Source of the DNA: Diplosphaera chodatii
Taxonomy: Eukaryota > Chlorophyta > Trebouxiophyceae > Prasiolales > Stichococcaceae
Direction of reading: 5' to 3'
Length of the DNA: 64,000 nt
NCBI GenBank assembly: GCA_032358165.1
Contig: JAALGY010000053.1
Span: 2,728,001 to 2,792,000, forward strand
Part shown: positions 36,180 through 50,000 of the stretch, piece after piece
How the letters are laid out: every line of letters starts with the position of its first letter
How positions within the stretch are numbered: position 1 is the stretch's first letter
The notes under the pieces: model-generated
The model's database searches: none
Told to the model about the DNA's origin: nothing
The model's input: only the letters and a program-made list of their open reading frames with translations
Position numbers and translations under genes: made by a program

Positions 36180-37174
36180 TGTTGAGCAGCGGTGGCGCGC
36201 AGCGGCAGGGGCAGAGTGTGAGCGGCGGGATGGATTGAAGTATGGGGTGTAGAAAAGGACTGTGGCTGGAAGCAGATCATTTGCCTCCTGCTGAGGTTGC
36301 ATTGTGAGCGTAGTGCCAGCCTTACAACATGATGGTCGTCCCACAACAGGTTTGCTGTGCTCATTGCAACGTCGGCACTGTGCGGTACAATGATCATGTA
36401 CGGCCACATGCAGCTACCAACTCAGAGCCACATTCTACAGTTTCCACCTTTCAAAGACAAAGAAAAATCCATTTTAGTGATAGTGGGTTCGTGGTGAACT
36501 CCGAGTCAGCAACGTTGCCGTCTGCTGATGACACCCTGAGCTGCAGCAAGCTGCCGCTGCCAGCCCTTTCCAGCGCCGCCAACTGCCACTGAACCAGGCA
36601 AAGCTTGCAGCAGCCATCTTCGCTGAATGAGCCAAACACACTCCACCTTCGTAGCTGGGGCGTTTTGACGCCAGCGCAGCTGGCCAGCGAGAAAGGGATC
36701 CGGGTGCTGGTGCAATCCTGCGGCGCCAGCGCTCACTCAGGTGGTCCCCTGGGTGGTTGCCTTGCGTCCGGCAGTAGACGACACGCCCCTTGACACAGAA
36801 TCCTGTAGGAAACGCGCTGCATGATCGCTGTCCGAATGCTTTTGGCACGATCTTCACGCCATGCTGCATGCCCAGCAGGTCAGAAGCACCGGCACAGTGG
36901 CTGCTGACTGGCAGCGTCGTTGAACCTGCAGGTTGATCAGGCACTGCGCTCCGGGTGCAACACCAGCGGCTTCCGCAGGGCAGCAAGCGGAGGCTGCCCC
37001 GGCGGATTCTGGTCATAAACCTCATCTGCCGCACAGTCTGAGGCGACACCCTGCCGCGGCGCTTGCCGCAGCGCGCCGCTGCTGGGGCCAGCGCGTAGCA
37101 TGACGCCTGTCCGACTTGGGCGACTCTGCCGGGCGTGCATGTGACGGAAGGAGTTCAGCGGCAGCAGCACCAGC
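36180..37174. other. Intergenic region between NUP205 and WDR83
   Basis: It contains the NUP205 3' UTR and the WDR83 promoter. I found no exon with family character on either strand. Confidence 0.5.
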
Positions 37175-39805
37175 ATGCCGGTGCTCGGACCGCAGCTGCC
37201 TGGCCAGGAGCAGGTGAGGGGCCAAGGAAATGATACATGCTGTTACAAGCATCCAGAGTCGGATGCCACCTGATCCAGACGGCGCGTCCGAACCACTGGG
37301 CGCTGCCGAGGCTAGTAGCCCTGACGGCGAGCTTGCAGCAGGGGTTCCGACACTGCGTCACCGCCTGTTCACGGGTCATTCGGGCGCAGGACGCCGGCGA
37401 GAAGCTGCCCGGGGAGCTGCAGCACGACATCAAGGCGCACGACGGGCCGGTGCTGGCGGTGCGCTTCAACCGCGCCGGCACCTACTGCCTGTCCGCCGGC
37501 CGGGTGCGTTCTGAGAGTGACTTGGGTTGTCCAGAATTGCCTGCCGCCGGGTCTGGCGGTGCGCTCCAATCGCATCGGCATCTACTGCCTGTGCGCCCGC
37601 CGGCCGTATCTGCAGCTGGCAGCGGCCTGGTGCATAAGGGTCCTTTCGTGCGGCTGCGTCTTGCCGCTTTGCGCAGCGGGTGCGGCATGGTATGCTATCC
37701 AGCGGGCAGCTGTGAGCGCCGCTGCATGCAGCTCTTACAAATTGCCCTATTGTCTGCATGGGTGCAGGACCGTTTGATCAGGCTGTGGAATCCGCACCGC
37801 GGCGTGCCCATCAAGACCTACACAGGTGGGATGCCGTGATGGCTGCTGACACCAGAGATTCTGCTGCACCTTGCATGCGTGCGCCTGCCTGCCTGTGGTC
37901 ATGAGCGCCGCCCTGAGTCAGCAACCGTATCGTAAACCGCAAACACCGGTCTGGGCACTGAATGCAACTCTGAGCAGCAGGCCATGGGTACGATGTGCGG
38001 GACGTCACGGTGTCGGCGGACAACTCCAAGTTCGCCTCCGCGGGCGGCGACCGGCAGCTGTTCCTGTGGGACGTCGCCACGGGGCAGACCATCCGCAAGT
38101 TCGCCGGCCACGATGGCGTCATCAACTCGGTGAGCATTCAATGGCCTCATTGGCTGCGCTGCCTTCCTGAGCAACAGGCCCCAGCACTTTCCTCGACATG
38201 CAGCCAACTGCAGACCGCTTCCGATAACACATTCTCTGCTGCAGACGTCAAACTGACTGCTAGCATCCTGTCGGGCTGCAGGTGGCGTACTCGCCGAACA
38301 ACGAGGTGCTGGCGACGGGCGGGTACGACCAGGCGGTGAAGGTCTGGGACACGCGCAGCCGGGCGCACCAGGCGCTGCAGGTCATGCGGCCCTTTGCCGA
38401 CAGCGTCACCTCCGTCACCATCACCGCAGAGTGAGCAGTTTTGTGGGGCGTGCACAGTGAACAATGCTGTATATGGCAAACTGCTGCTGCTGTCGAGGCT
38501 GGCACTGCAAATGAGGCATGCAGCATGACGTTCTGAAGGGCCATCCTATGCTGTGCAATCTGCCAGGCAGAGTTCGAGGTGGTGGGGCCCTACATGCATG
38601 CCCGTGAGCTGGGAGACACACTATTCATCAGATCAGACTGCGCCACAGCCCTGTCATCTCTTGTTTGGTTCACACCCAAGCTGGGGGCTATGCAGCACGC
38701 TAATGCGAGCTCAAGATCATGTGCTGCTGGCCGCAGCGCGGAGATCGTGGCGGGCAGCGTGGACGGCACCGTGCGGCGGTTCGACGTGCGCGCCGGGCTG
38801 GAGACCGCTGACGACTTGGGTGCGACCCTGCTGTTTGTGTTCACAAAATGGCAGTAGTGCAGGAGCGCAACAGGCGGCCCCCTGTGTCGGGCTGCAGACT
38901 GCTGCCGACTCACCTACGGGGCAGCTGCATGTGCCTGGTGCCTGGGTGGTCCCACCCCGCAGGAATGGGGCGCCTGCTGCCCAGCTGGCGACTCCTGAAC
39001 CGCAGTGTCTGGCGGCAAAGACACCTGAACTCATCTGGCGGTGCGCTGCAGGCGCTGCGGTAACCAGCGTGAGCGTCTCCCACGATGGCCACTGCCTGCT
39101 GGCCAGCTGCATGGACGGCGCCGCGCGGCTGCTGGACAAGGAGGGCGGCGACCTGCTGGCCACCTACCGGGGTGCGCCTCTCATGCTGCCCCCGCTGCAG
39201 CAGGCTCCTACATGAGGCCTTTGTCACTGCACGGCGAGGAAGGCCTGACCCTGCAATGCGCGCATACCAGGGCAAACGTGCGTAGAGCAACTGGCTGACG
39301 GTACCCTGCAGTTTACGAATCCCAATACATCGTGACACTGAAAACGCTGTGGCACGGGGACGACCGCTGAGTGCTGGGTTGCTCGGCCCTGCAGGCCACA
39401 AGCACACGTCCTACAAGCTGGACAGCTGCCTGACACCAACAGACGCCCACGTGCTGTCGGGCTCTGAGGACGGTGAGTTGATGACAACACCCAAGTGCAG
39501 CTGCACCACATGTTTGCTCCATTGCCGCACGCACACTTGCACGGCTGTTGCCGGGCAGTTTGAGGTGCACACGGGCGCATGCATGCCAGAGGATGCGCTG
39601 CAGGCCAGTTGCCTCAAGGCTTGGCGTCCACGCTTCTCGAGTGCCCACAAATGCAGGCAGGGTGTTTTACTGGGAGCTGGTGGAGGCTGCCGCGGCGAAG
39701 TCCTTCCAGGCGCACAAGGGCGCGGTGTGCTCGATCGCGATGCACCCGGAGGGCGCGCTGCTGCTGACGGCGGGCGTGGACGGCAGCGTGCGGGTCTGGA
39801 AGTAG
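37175..39805 (+). CDS. WDR83: WD40 repeat protein WDR83/MORG1
   Basis: Exon 1, 37175-37213, reads MPVLGPQLPGQEQ before a strong donor (CAG/GTGAGG). Exon 2, 37390-37503, and exon 3, 37768-37825, follow in frame: IKAHDGPVLAVRFNRAGTYC, then LIRLWNPHRGVPIKTYTG. Later exons give HGYDVRDVTVSADNSKFAS, GGDRQLFLWDVATGQTIRKF, VKVWDTRSR, EIVAGSVDGTVRRFDVRAG, ARLLDKEGGDLLATYRG and HKHTSYKLDSCLTP. The last is RVFYWELVEA up to SVRVWK and TAG at 39803-39805. The signatures LWNPHRG-x-x-IKTYxGHGY and HKxxxYKLDxCL are specific to WDR83/MORG1 among WD40 proteins. The family is a seven-blade propeller about 310-320 residues long, acting as a MAPK-module scaffold in animals and found in spliceosomal complexes. 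A decayed copy of exon 2 lies in the second intron. Confidence 0.88.
37441..37640 (+). repeat. 100-bp direct duplication: WDR83 exon 2 and an intronic pseudo-exon
   Basis: The 3' part of exon 2 (from about 37441 to 37503) recurs exactly 100 bases downstream (about 37541 to 37603). The two read AVRFNRAGTYCLSAGR and AVRSNRIGIYCLCARR. The second copy stays open but has lost the donor. It interrupts the WD40 pattern, so it is best seen as an intronic relic of a tandem duplication. Confidence 0.75.
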
Positions 39806-41015
39806 GGTGGTGCTTGCACACCAGCAAGCCCGACCCGGCCAGCGACGGCACCGTTTTCATCATCCCAGCGTCCAGAGGCATGTGCGGCCCACGTAGTAGG
39901 GGAGCATGCCAAGCAAGACTGTGTGCTGTTGAATGCATGGTGGCTGGTGTGTCTGCATTATTATTGTTGTCGGTCCGCAAGACAAGAGTTGGCAGGTTTA
40001 TGTGTGTCAGCCGTGCACTGAGGCGGTGTGTCCCTGGTGGGCTTTAAGGAAAGATCGGTGTATGCCACGCACATGCAGCATCTTGCTGGTGGATGGACTG
40101 ATGCTGTTGTTCAAGGAAAACATTTTCCCGACAAGACCTGAGTACTGTAGGCCAATCTCACGCACTACACAAGGTGAGAGAGTCACAGTGCCGCATATAT
40201 GACTTGTTGTGGACGGAGCAAGCCACCAGTATCGGCAGTGCACACCTGGCATATGGGTCGGATTACCCAACGCCGGCATGCACACATGCATGCGGTGCAC
40301 CGCATTGTGCCAACCAATGTCTGTGTGTGCCAGTGATGCTGCGGCAGCCAATAACCCGGCATTGAAGTTATTACACCCAATGTGCTGACACCCAGGGAGC
40401 GGAGGTCGAGCTTGCACACCCAGTGCACTCGTAGACAGCAAGAGTGGCGTGCAGCCAGCTGGATGCAATATTGGCAGCAGCAGGTGCTCGGCAGGAGGTC
40501 GCCGAACCAAAGCTTGATCCCGCTGTGTAGATCACTTGCAACAGCACCCACCACTTGCAGCACTTACAGCCGACGCGCGCTTGACCGGTCGCTCTCAAAG
40601 CGGAATCGCGTGCAGACAGACCTCCATGATCGGTGCATGAGACTATCATAATGGCTGTGTGCATCGGCTGCCAGAGTCCACTGGTGCTTCACCTCTCAGC
40701 AAAACCATTGCTTGGCACTCGGTGCAGATGCCCGAGGCCAGCAACCGCTGCCAAGCACTCGCCTGCACCGATGCGCATGCCGCGTCAGGCGCGCATGGGG
40801 AATGCCAGCGGCATCGCCCCCGGTGTGATCACTGCCACATCAGGATAATTACATGCAGTGGGAGTGTCATGTAGGTTGCTGGAGCGCTGCAACCAACATG
40901 CGAGCGGTGTTCTGACGCAATGCATTTTGCCAGCAGAGCGGTATGATGCCGAACCTGATTCACCAGTGTCCGCCACAGCGTGTCAGACCCGCCTGACCCT
41001 CGATACTCGCTGCAG
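39806..41015. other. Intergenic region, probably with the missing first exon of the glucan dikinase
   Basis: About 1.2 kb between the WDR83 stop and the first supported dikinase exon. The dikinase start codon should be here, but several short ATG-plus-donor candidates exist near 40790-40960 and none stands out. No other gene was recognised. A GCGGTGCACCGC palindrome lies near 40294-40305. Confidence 0.45.
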
Positions 41016-44000
41016 TGGGGCTACATCACCGCCTCGTGGGGCCTGCGCGGGCGCCGCTGGTGTGCCGCGCTGAAGCGGCGGCGACCAGCACGGCAGATGC
41101 GCCGACTTGGGAGTCGCTGCGGGTGCGGGCCGATTTGCTTTGATTGTTATCAGCTGTGTTTTACACACTTCAAAGTGGTTCTTGAAACGACAACAACGTT
41201 TCGCTTCGGTATGCGACGTGCTGCTTGGGCCGTCATCAGCACCATGACGTGCAGCGTCATGGCCGCGTTTGCACACTGCAGGGTCTCTGGTGTGCAGGCA
41301 CTGTGCATGCTGGTGTACCCTTGACGTCCATCACGATTTGCTTTGCGTAATACCAACACACTGAGTGTTTGCTGCAGAGCCGGGCCGCTGGCGAGCTGGA
41401 GGCGGCCCGCCGGCGGCTGGCGGACGCGGAGGCCGCCGCCGCGGGGGCGGCCGCGGGCCGCGCCGCCGCCGACGCCGCGGGCGGCGTGGCGGCGGAGGCC
41501 GCGCATGCGGCGGCGGCGGCTGCCAGCGTCGCGGACAAGGCGCTGTCCGGTGGGCTTGGCGGGCCTCTCTGCATTGTCCGCACGGCAGAACCAGGGCGCC
41601 GTCGGGGATGCGAGCAGCCGCTGCATTCAGATGGGACGCTGCATGTCGGTGTCTCGTGATCGCCAGCACGCGGGCATCGAGCCGGGTATTTTCGGGTGCT
41701 ACCATGGCGACGCGTGCCACGCATCTGAGAGCGCTTGCCTGCTGACGCAGATGCGGCGGCGGCGGTGCGGGGCGCGCTGCTGGCGGCGGGCGGCGGCGCT
41801 GCAGGGGGGGCCGGCGGCGCCGCGCTGCGGGACGCCGACCTGACGGGCCTGGCCTCCGCGCGGCTGGCGGCCTGGCGCGAGCGCAACCCGCAGGCGGCCA
41901 GCTTCAAGGTACGCTTGAACCAGGTGCATCTGAAACACCTTCCAAGTCTGGGGTGCTGTCAAACGGGCACTGTCAACAAGGCGCTGGCAAAGTCTGTGCC
42001 TGCATCCAGCCACCAGACCAGCGGTTCATGGTATGCAGCTGGTGTCCGCTGCCAGCTGCGGGCTCAACGGCGGCGGCGGCCTGCTGTCGGTGGTGCTGGC
42101 CGCTGCCAAGGTGCAGGGCCGGCGGTACGGCATAGCAGCGGTCGCTGCGTGTGACGCCGCCGCCTCCGGCAAAGGTGTGCCAGACCCATTGGCACTGCTG
42201 TCATTGACCCAACAATGAATCCAGGACTCTCATGCGCTTCGCCTGTTCTGCCTGTTCTGCCTCTATCTGCCAACACCCTGTGGTCTGAGCCGTTGTGTAT
42301 GGTGTGGGAAGGCTCATAAATTGCGCCGCAGGTGATGGCGCCGTGTCCGAAGGCGGCGCGGCGTTGGCGCTGCGGGGGGCGGAGCTGTACTGGGGGTGCG
42401 TGCAGCGCAAGGGGCAGAAGTGGCTGCCGCCGCCCGCGGGGTGGCACACCGACCCTGGCGTCTCGCACCCGGCAGGTGTGTGCAGAAGCTGGTTGCATGC
42501 TGTCTGGGAATAGCCCCGCTAGATTCTTTGGGTCGTGGCTGGGCCTGTGGCACTCCAGTCAAGGCACTCAGCGTGCCGGGAAGTCGCATCTGGCCGCCTG
42601 CTTGCAAGCTGCGGACCGACCTGCATGTAGCCCTGCTCTTGCCTTCAAGCACTGGTACACACTGCGTAAATGAGTGCACTGGCTGTTGCGGCACGGCAAA
42701 CGGCCTGCGCCTGCCTGCGGCAGAAAGCACCGGCTTCAAGCCCCACAGGGCAGCATGCATTGCTAGTAGGGTCAACGGCGCTGACTATACGCCAGCGTGT
42801 TGTATCGATCCTCGGCACCCATTGAACTGGAACAATCGGCCTAGCTGCGCTGATTGGCCAGGTAATCTGGTCGAAGGCGTGCGCTGAGCCGAGACCATAT
42901 TACCAGGCTGATGGCAGCTGCTAGGCCGGCTTCACACTGTCCTTGCCAAAGTCCAGGGCTCCGGGGGCAGGTCGTATCCCCGTGGCCTTCACCGTGTAGC
43001 CATGCAATCTTTTAAACCGGGTTGCAAAGCTGAGGCAACGCTGAAACGATGTTCGTCGCAACGGGCCGCAGGCCGCGCGTGGCGCACGCCATTTGGCGAC
43101 TACCAGCAGCGCGGCAGCGACGGTGCTCAGGGCGGCCCTGCAGCGCACGCGGTGGTCCTGCAGCTGCCGTTGGACGGGCCGCTGCAGGTGCGCAGCCGCT
43201 GAGGCGCCAGGATGTGACGACTGAGCTGCAGACCTTTTGCGCAAGCAAGAGGTTTCTGTTGCAGTTTCCACAACATGCCGGGTTCGCCACATGGGGCATG
43301 CCCAGCTGGCACTGCAGTATCCAGGCACAAGCGCTCAGGAAGCACGGATGTTAGGAGGCAGGCTGCATATGTTGCTCATGGCCTTGTTCTCCTCCTGCCG
43401 GCGATACCGTGCTGGGGTGCTGCTGCAGGGTGGGGGAGTGGCGGCGGTGCTGACGCGCGGCCCCGACTGGCTGAAGACAGCTGACGGCAGCGACCTGTTC
43501 ATCGACTTCAGCGAGGTGCTGGCCCACAGCCCTTAGCTGAGTAGCAGCTCAGCACCGCATGTTGGGCAAAGGCTTGCTTGCTGATCACCGTCAGACTGCA
43601 ATGCGCGCAAGGTGTTTGGACACCTGAGAGGTTGTGTGCCTAGGTGCAGATGCCTGGTGCTTGGTGTGTGATAGACAAAATATGTCCGTGATACACTGTG
43701 CAAGACGCGCTGTGTTCGCAGGCTGCTCAGGCACTGGACGGGGCGGCAAATGAGGCAGCAACTGCTGTTGATGTCGCTGCCGAGCATACCTGGGCGCCAG
43801 CAGATGGCGGGGCGGCAGCAGCGTCGGCGCCGCTGCAGGTTGCGAGCACGAACGGCAGCTCCGACGGCAGCCCAGAGGTGAGCCGGGCGTGCAGTCTCGA
43901 GCTGCTGGCAGGCGCTGCACAGATTGGCCATCAAGCCTTCCCTGCGTCCAGCTCGAGCCCGCACGCTTGTGCAAATTGTGCGCTGTCGACGCTCAATTGG

Positions 44001-47000
44001 TGATAAGACAATGAGACGCTGAGCATCCGATCACAGGGGCGTGTGGCGGCGCTGGGCAGGCTGCTGCAATCGGCTCCAGCCGCGGAGTCGGACACGGCCA
44101 GGGCGGCGGCGGCGGCTGCGGAGGCTGCGGTCGCAGAAGCGCGGCAGGCGCTCGACAGGAAGGCGGAGGCGGCGGAAGTGGCGGCGGCACTCCGGCAGGA
44201 GGCTGACGCACTGGCCAGGTCATTGTTCTTGCAGCATTCTGAGCCGTACGCTTGCGGACAGAGGCATGTTCGCCGTGGCTCAGTGCGCAACTTGACGGAG
44301 CAAGCAGTGAATTCGCACTGCAGGGGCCACAGTCAGCAAATTTACTATCTAGCTTCTGCCATCCCTGTGATGCCTTGACGACAGCTGTCCATTCGAGCGC
44401 CTTGCGCCACCTAGCAGGAGCCTTTTTGTCAACTGTCTATTCTGCATCCTGAAACTCTGCACGGTACGTTCTGCGGTGATCCTGCAGGGCGGCGAACCGG
44501 GCGGCGGGCGGCGCATCAGACGCAGCGCAGTCGGTGGCGAGCGCAGCGCTGGCGGCCCGGGCGGCGGCCGCGCGCCTGCAGGGGGAGGAGGCAGAGGTTA
44601 CCACCGCGCTGCTGTACCAGGTGGAGACTTGTAGGGCTGCTCCAACCCTGCGACACCGTGGCAGCTGTCCGCTTCCGAAAGCCCTGCTCACATGAGCGTG
44701 AGCAGCACAAGCTGCTTTCCCAGCTGCTGCTGAGTGCAAGCACAAGTGCCCACAATTCCTCACAGGCACCCACCTGAAAGTACTTATACAGGATGGTGTG
44801 TATATCGACAAGACAGTTCTTTCAGTGGCTTGACTCTCAATAAGATGTGATCGACACTTCCTGAGGCACTCGTAGTCAATGAACTGACAAGCTGTTGTGT
44901 GCTGACATGGCCAGGTGGCAGAGGACCGGCTGCGGGGCTGGCTGCAGTGGGCGGACTCACGGGAGGAGGCGGCCGGGCGCACAGGCTCCAATGCACAGGT
45001 GACGCCACTGAGAAGCAGCAGCAGCAGCAGCAGCAGGAGCGATTCTGCCTGCGGTGGCTGTTGTAGACACTTTGAACTGGGTTTTCGAAAGCCGAAAGCT
45101 TCGTTGAAGTCAAAGTCGAAACCGTTGCCGAGCTAGACCTGCATGAGCATCACGCACAAAGCGAGGGCATGGTTTCATGCCCCCAACCTGCGCAGCTCCA
45201 CCAGTAATGTTGCTGGCGCTGCAGGCGCCTGCGACGGCGGTGGTGGCAAACATCGAGGCGCTCGACGGGCAGCTGGTGGCGCTGGTCGCGCCGTGCCAGG
45301 AGGGCGGCAAGTCGACTGCCGTCATCACCATTGCCGCGGCAGAGTCCTTCCCCACAGGTGCCGCCACATGCATTCGCTGGCGCTCCAGGCATGGTCTCTG
45401 TCTGCGCATGTTTCAGTGCGGCATCTGCTGTAAAGGAGCAGTTTACTGGTCTGCAGACAGTCAGGCCGCCCGAGCCCTGGCCCTGGCTCCCGCACGGCGC
45501 AATGCTTGAAGCCAGTCTCAGCCTTGGGTGATCGCTGCAGGCGCGCTGGAGGGCACAGTGCTGCACTGGGCGGCGGCCCCCGGGCAGCACCGAGGCTGGG
45601 CCGGCGTGCCGGGCGGCTGGCAGACGGAGCCGTCCGAGACCCGCGACGCAGGTGCCCTACGATGTGCAACCTCGACGCCCAGTTTCATATAAGATACATA
45701 CTGTAGGGTTTGTATATATTCTATCTCTGCGACCCCAGCCTCGGCTGCCATCGCTGCACCAGGAACTGGCTGGCATCGTGAGCCATGCTGACGTTTATCG
45801 TGATTGGTGTACCCCAAGAAAAGCAGCAAACTGCACCTTCGTAAGAAGGTAGATACGACTCAGTGGAACAGCAGCCATGCACAGTGCCACTGCTCGCAGG
45901 GCACCCCGCGCTGCAGACGCCGATGGAGACCGTGCCGCTCGCGTCGCTGCAGCCGCGGCTGCATCGGCGGGGCGGAGGGGTGCTGGCCGCGACGCTGCAG
46001 GTGCAGGGTCTGTGCATGCCTCATCGCAGAACGGCGACACTGATTGAGCTGATGTCGCGCCCTGAGCGCAGCAGTTGGGACCCTGGAGGCACACACCAAT
46101 ATCAGGCTTGGCAGATGTGACCTGCAGCAACCCGGGATACAGCAGCTGCATGGCACACCTCTGCAGTTGCCGAGATACCGCCGGTCACCTGACACGGGCA
46201 GTGCCCGCTGCACCGGGCTGCCGCTGCTGCAAGCAGCTTGCAGTGCTGAACGTGATGATGGGCCTTGGCACATCATCACTGCTCAGCTGCAGCTGCTCGC
46301 AGCACGCGGTGCTTCGTCTTACCCCCGGACACCTGACGCTCTGAGACCATGCGCCCAGGGTGATCTGTTCCATTCACGGTGCGTCAGCAGTCTTGCAGCT
46401 TTACAGACGTGACAGGACCTCAACAGCGTTGCTGCCTGTTGGCAGGTGCCGCTGGAGGGGCCCCTGCAGCGGGGCGGGGTGGCCGCCGTGCTGAAGACGG
46501 GTGGAGACGCGTGGCACGGGCGCCAGGAGGTCGGCGAGCCCCGCTCCGACTTCTTCCTGCCCACCCGCCAGGCGCGCCCGCTTGACTGATGGAGCCTCCT
46601 GGCTGACACAACACTAGTAGTATCACTCATGCATCGTGGCAACCATCATGTGCAACACTTGGAGAGATCACATCAGTCGTGACAGCCATTCACAGCAGCG
46701 CAGGTTGCCATCATGTTCTGTCACTGATGCACCGAAACATTGCTTACCCTGCAGATGCCGGTACATCAAGTGCTCAAGCAACCAGGAAAGGATGCAGGTG
46801 AAGCAACATAGCCTTGCGATGCTGCAGGCGGCGCTGCACCTGCAGGCCCAGGGTTTTTGACGCCGCCCCCGGATCCCCAGCCGGGGGCGGCAAACGGCGC
46901 GGGCGGGGACACTCACGGCGACAGGAATCAGGGTGGGGAATGGCACGTTGACGCAGCAGGCAGCACGCATGACTTGGGCAGCAGCTGGAACGAAAGCGCA

Positions 47001-50000
47001 GCCTCTGCAGCAACGGCAGCGGGGGCGCAGCCGGAAGCAGATGCGGCTACGGCCACGGATCAGCTGTTGCAGAGCGTTTCATCAGTTGACACCAGCACAG
47101 GCCTGCTGCCGCTGCCGGAGACGGAGTACGGCTGGGCGGCGCACCCTGTAGCGGCGTCGGTGGTGGCGGCCATCGCCGAGCGGGAGCCCCAGGCGGAGCG
47201 CTCGCTGATGCACCGCTACAACGCTGGCACGGTGGGAGCTGTTTGTTTGGTGCTTGTGGCTTGTTGGCAAGCCGCCTGCCACAGCATCAATCATGAACTG
47301 GCAGCTGTCTGGGTTGCCAGGAGTTCTGCTCGAAATATAAGACTGCCAGATGTCGTTACTTGATCAAAGTGGGCATCCTGCAGCAGCTGCCGCCATATCA
47401 CACCCGAGATGCGGGAGTTCCTTCAATATCGATGCGACCAGATGTCGTTGCTCAACCCCATAAGCTGTGAGTCCTGGCCCCGCATAGGAGCTGCTGGAGG
47501 CGGCGCTGGCGGCCCCGGAGGGCGCCGCCGCCGGCGTTGCGGCACTGGCGACCTGGCTGCGGCTGGCGGCGATGCGCAAGCTGCGCTGGAACGTCAACTA
47601 CAACGTCAAGCCGCGCGAGATCAGCGCGGCCCAGGTGCGATGGCTGAAACGCCCCGCCACCGCACCAATGGCCGACCTCGAGGTTTTCCAACAGCTAAGC
47701 GAAGCTCGAGGTGTGGTACCAACATCGATTCCAGCCCAGCGGGGCAGCACATCAGGATGCACTCGGCATCGCCATCTTGGCAGGCTACACACCCAATGGC
47801 CGCACGCTGATGCATAGACCATTGGGTGGGAGCTGGTGCTTGATGTCCATGCACAGTGGGTTCGCACGGCAGGGTGCAATGTGTTCACCAGCAATTATAC
47901 CTGGAGGCAGCACAGGCTAACTGGCGGCCACATCTGTGGCCAGCATTCACCTGGCCGCTTGCAAGAAAGGTGCCCTACTTTCCTGCAGGAGTGGCTGAAC
48001 GCGCGACTGGCCGCCGTCTGGCGGGCGCGGCCGGCGCTGCGGCCGGCGGCGCGGGTGGCGATGGCGGCGGTGGGCCGGGGCGGGCCCGGCGACCTGGGCC
48101 AGCGCATCCGGGACGACATCCTGGCCATCCAGTCCGCCAACGGCGCCAAGGTGGTACATCAATGCGATCTGCGAGCCTATCTCACGGCTGCTGCACCAGC
48201 TGGCAAAGCAGACAGCTAGAAACGGCATGCTGATCTGTCCTGCTTCCTGGAGGTCTGTCAAGCATTGAAGCCGGTGTCACAGCATCGCGACCGAGTGCAC
48301 ACCGCCGGCCCGCGCTCCAAGCATGGCCACGCACCCCACGCCAGGTGCTGCGTGCAAGAAAATTATATATATATATATATATTTATATATAATTATGCAT
48401 TTCATCATATATACTGCAGGGGGGCATGATGGAGCAGTGGCACCAGAAGCTGCACAACAACACCAGCCCCGACGACGTGGTCATCTGCCAGGCGCTGCTG
48501 GCGTACATCGACGCAGGGCTCGATGTCACGGCATACTGGGAAACGCTCGAGGTGTGCAGCCTTTTTGGATTCTGGCAACCCTTTTCCTATATGAAGTTCA
48601 ACATTTAGTGCATCACTGCAAGCTGCATGGCCATGATCTGTCGTCCTGTTGTCGGAACGACGCAGTGAGCGACACATCATTGGCACGCAGCCTGCGAAAA
48701 TGCACCTACATGCATCATTCTCATGCGTGGTAATGGCACAGCCATAAGGGCAGAGACTGCAAGGTAGACTAGGTCTGCTTCCCTGCACTCCCACATGATT
48801 CAAATGGTCTCCGCTGTCACTGTACCGAATGAGAAGTATCTTCATGTGCGCTTTCAGGCAGAGGGGGTGACGCGGGAGCGGCTGGCGGGCTACGACCGCG
48901 CGATCCGCGACGAGCCCAGCTTCTCGGCGGCGCAGGCGCCGGGGCTGCGGCGCGACCTGGCCGAGTACTTGACAACCCTCAAGGCGCGCCGCCAGCTGCT
49001 GGGTTGGTCCCTGCAGCAGCGCAGCCGACGCAGGCCGCACAGCTCTGTCGAGATGCTCGTTTCAAGGGCTGATGCGCGCCGGCTGCTGTGCAAATGGCCG
49101 GCAACATGCCTGGACCTGCGTTGGTGGAGCTCAGTCTAGAAGGGTGGCTGAGGGTTAGATCGCTGTTCAATCCTCAGCAGCAGCTGCTTTGTCAGCTGGC
49201 CAGTGTCATGTGCCCACAACTAGGTTTTCCATTTACGCTGCAGGCGGTGCACTCTGGGGACGACCTGGCCTCGGCGGCGCAGCGGGTGCTGGGCTTCAGC
49301 AGCCGCGGCCGCAAGGGGAAGGAGGTGAGTGTGGCGCCCATCCCGCAGCTCGCAACGCCGCGGCTGCGCGCGCTGCTGGCCGCGCTGCAGGCCGCTGATG
49401 TTGCGCCGGCACAGCATGATCCCGCCGCGAACGATGGCGCTGCCGTGGCGGCAGTCGAGGCTGTGCTGGCGGCGGCGGCCGCGGCGCGCGCCGACCTGGC
49501 GGCGGCCCTGCCGAGCGTGCCGGAAGACCGTCTCAGGTGACCACGTCTGACGTTGAGCCCCTGCGACTACAGTATCACACTGCAAAGAGGCTGGCCAGCA
49601 ATGTCACATAGTGTTTTACATGGACTGTCACATTCGCTGCCTGAGCGCAGGCAGCACTGTCCCGCAGTGCACTGCACAACCCTGTGTGAGCGGCATGCAC
49701 CTGCCCTGCAGCGACGCATTGTTCCTGGACCTTGCCCTGGAGGGGACTGCCCGCCGCGCCGTGGAGGCCACGCTCCCCGCGCTGCGCGCTGCGGCGGAAG
49801 CCGGAAGCGCGAGAAGCGGCAGCGGCGAACGCGATGGCAGCGGCGCCGCCGCACCAGAGGGGCAGCTGCGGCGGCTGCTGCGGGTCGCGGCGGCGGCGGC
49901 GGCGTGCGCCGCGCAGTCCGCCGCCGGCGACGCTGAGCTTGCGCTGGCTGTGCGGGGCGTGCAGGTGCCGCCTGTCAGGCTTGCTCCGCTGGACTCTTCT

